From: an uncultured Clostridia bacterium
GTDB taxonomy: Bacteria > Bacillota > Clostridia > Oscillospirales > Ruminococcaceae
DNA: 5,780 nt
NCBI GenBank assembly: GCA_937894185.1
Contig: CALCSA010000399.1
Span: 1 to 5,780 of the forward strand
Direction: 5' to 3'
A program made the position numbers and the translations under genes. Below the pieces are notes generated by a model. It made no database searches. It saw only the letters and a list, made by a program, of their open reading frames with translations, and was not told the DNA's origin. How positions within the stretch are numbered: the first letter of the stretch is position 1; every line of letters begins with the position of its first letter. Shown in pieces: positions 5,093-5,780 of the stretch.

Positions 5093-5780
5093 CTAAAATT
5101 TTCCCAGCAGATACCGGTCCCGGTAGTAGAAAATTTTGCGCCACCCGGCCTGCTCCAAACGGGCGGTCAGCTCCTGATAGCAGGTCTGCATTGTTGTCCG
5201 TTGGGCATCGGAAATCTCCCGCCCGCTGTAGGAGGCCAGACAAAAGATTTCCGCAAGTTCTTGCAGATTCAGGGGATGCTCCGGTGCAGAGAGGGAGTCC
5301 TCCACCCGCCGGGCATAGGCCAAAGCCGTTTCTCCCGGCTGGATGGGATGGCCCAAGGCTTGCGCCAATTTTAGAATCCGCCCAAACCAGACCATGGTAG
5401 CCTCCCGGTTGGGAAGGGCCTCGATGGCCTCCAGCTCCTGTCGGTAGCGGGTGATTCGATGCCGCCCGTAGAGGTAAGCGCCTCCCCCGGCGGCAGAAAG
5501 AGCCAGCAATACCAGCAGGAAAGCCCCCAGCCCCCTCTTGGAGGAAGGCTTTTCTTCCGGTGTCTCCTCGTTGCCGGGGATGGATGGCGGCTCGGATTCT
5601 TCCGGTTCCTCGGGGGTGGAAGATTCCGGTTTTTCTGGCCTGCTTAGGGTAGCGGGAGGGGGAGCCTCCGGCAGAGAGCTTTCAGGCTCGGAAGGTTCCG
5701 GCTGGGGCACAGGCGCAGGTGGGGCTTCTTCCCCCGACTCTGCCCCGGTCCCGGCGGAGGGAGTGGGGTCAAACCTCACC
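5093..5780 (-). CDS. Membrane protein with Pro/Glu-rich linker and DUF4129-like C-terminal tail (partial, probably transglutaminase-like protein)
   Basis: The last 228 residues of a gene that enters from the right edge. Residues about 15-80 of this fragment are a disordered Pro/Glu/Ser linker. One membrane segment follows at about 84-104 (LGAFLLVLLALSAAGGGAYL), with basic residues on both sides. A cytoplasmic helical domain of about 120 residues follows, with the pattern MVWFGRILKLAQALG, then PGETALAYARRV, then LAEIFCLASYSGREIS. This sequence (short alpha-helical region, 'GxxxxPGETxxEYAxRv', 'A..f..arYsgr') is the look of the DUF4129 tail at the end of bacterial TgpA-like transglutaminase proteins, usually encoded beside MoxR ATPase and DUF58 genes. 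The catalytic Cys/His/Asp domain would be upstream and outside the window, so the enzyme assignment is an inference. A GTG at 5779 could be read as a start, but a protein beginning in a disordered linker is unlikely. Confidence 0.6.
   Translation of the reverse strand, partial: VRFDPTPSAGTGAESGEEAPPAPVPQPEPSEPESSLPEAPPPATLSRPEKPESSTPEEPEESEPPSIPGNEETPEEKPSSKRGLGAFLLVLLALSAAGGGAYLYGRHRITRYRQELEAIEALPNREATMVWFGRILKLAQALGHPIQPGETALAYARRVEDSLSAPEHPLNLQELAEIFCLASYSGREISDAQRTTMQTCYQELTARLEQAGWRKIFYYRDRYLLGKF

Overview
The window looks like chromosome of a GC-rich, low-GC-phylum-type Gram-positive anaerobe, most likely a gut clostridium of the Oscillospiraceae/Ruminococcaceae kind. This is an inference from the Firmicutes-style AAGGAGG ribosome binding sites, sigma-A-type promoters, the ECF sigma/transmembrane anti-sigma pair and the clostridial look of the secreted and membrane proteins. 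No mobile element, CRISPR array, rRNA or tRNA was seen.

Layout. On the + strand: the 3' end of an adenylosuccinate synthase gene (purA, 1-114), a complete triosephosphate isomerase gene (tpiA, 153-920) closed by a hairpin terminator (943-978), then a gene with its own consensus promoter (1038-1066) for a secreted protein with a signal peptide (from 1115). That gene is interrupted by an in-frame TGA at 1424-1426. The same frame stays open beyond it to 2839, so 1115-1426 and 1475-2839 are best read as two halves of one protein of about 570 codons. A perfect 19-bp inverted repeat (2851-2892) with T-tracts on both strands separates this gene from the convergent minus-strand genes.

On the - strand, read right to left: the C-terminal part of a membrane protein with a Pro/Glu-rich linker, one membrane segment and a DUF4129-like tail (5780-5093, probably the end of a transglutaminase-like protein), an ECF sigma factor (5036-4500), its probable single-pass anti-sigma factor (4507-3704, overlapping the sigma gene by 8 nt), and deoD purine nucleoside phosphorylase (3622-2906) with its own promoter (3692-3664).

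How the genes relate: purA, tpiA and deoD are housekeeping genes (AMP synthesis, glycolysis, purine salvage). The sigma/anti-sigma pair is a self-contained envelope-signalling module. The secreted protein and the transglutaminase-like protein are cell-surface functions. I do not see a convincing new multi-gene system. The most notable feature is the in-frame stop inside the secreted-protein gene. All gaps between genes are shorter than 300 bases.
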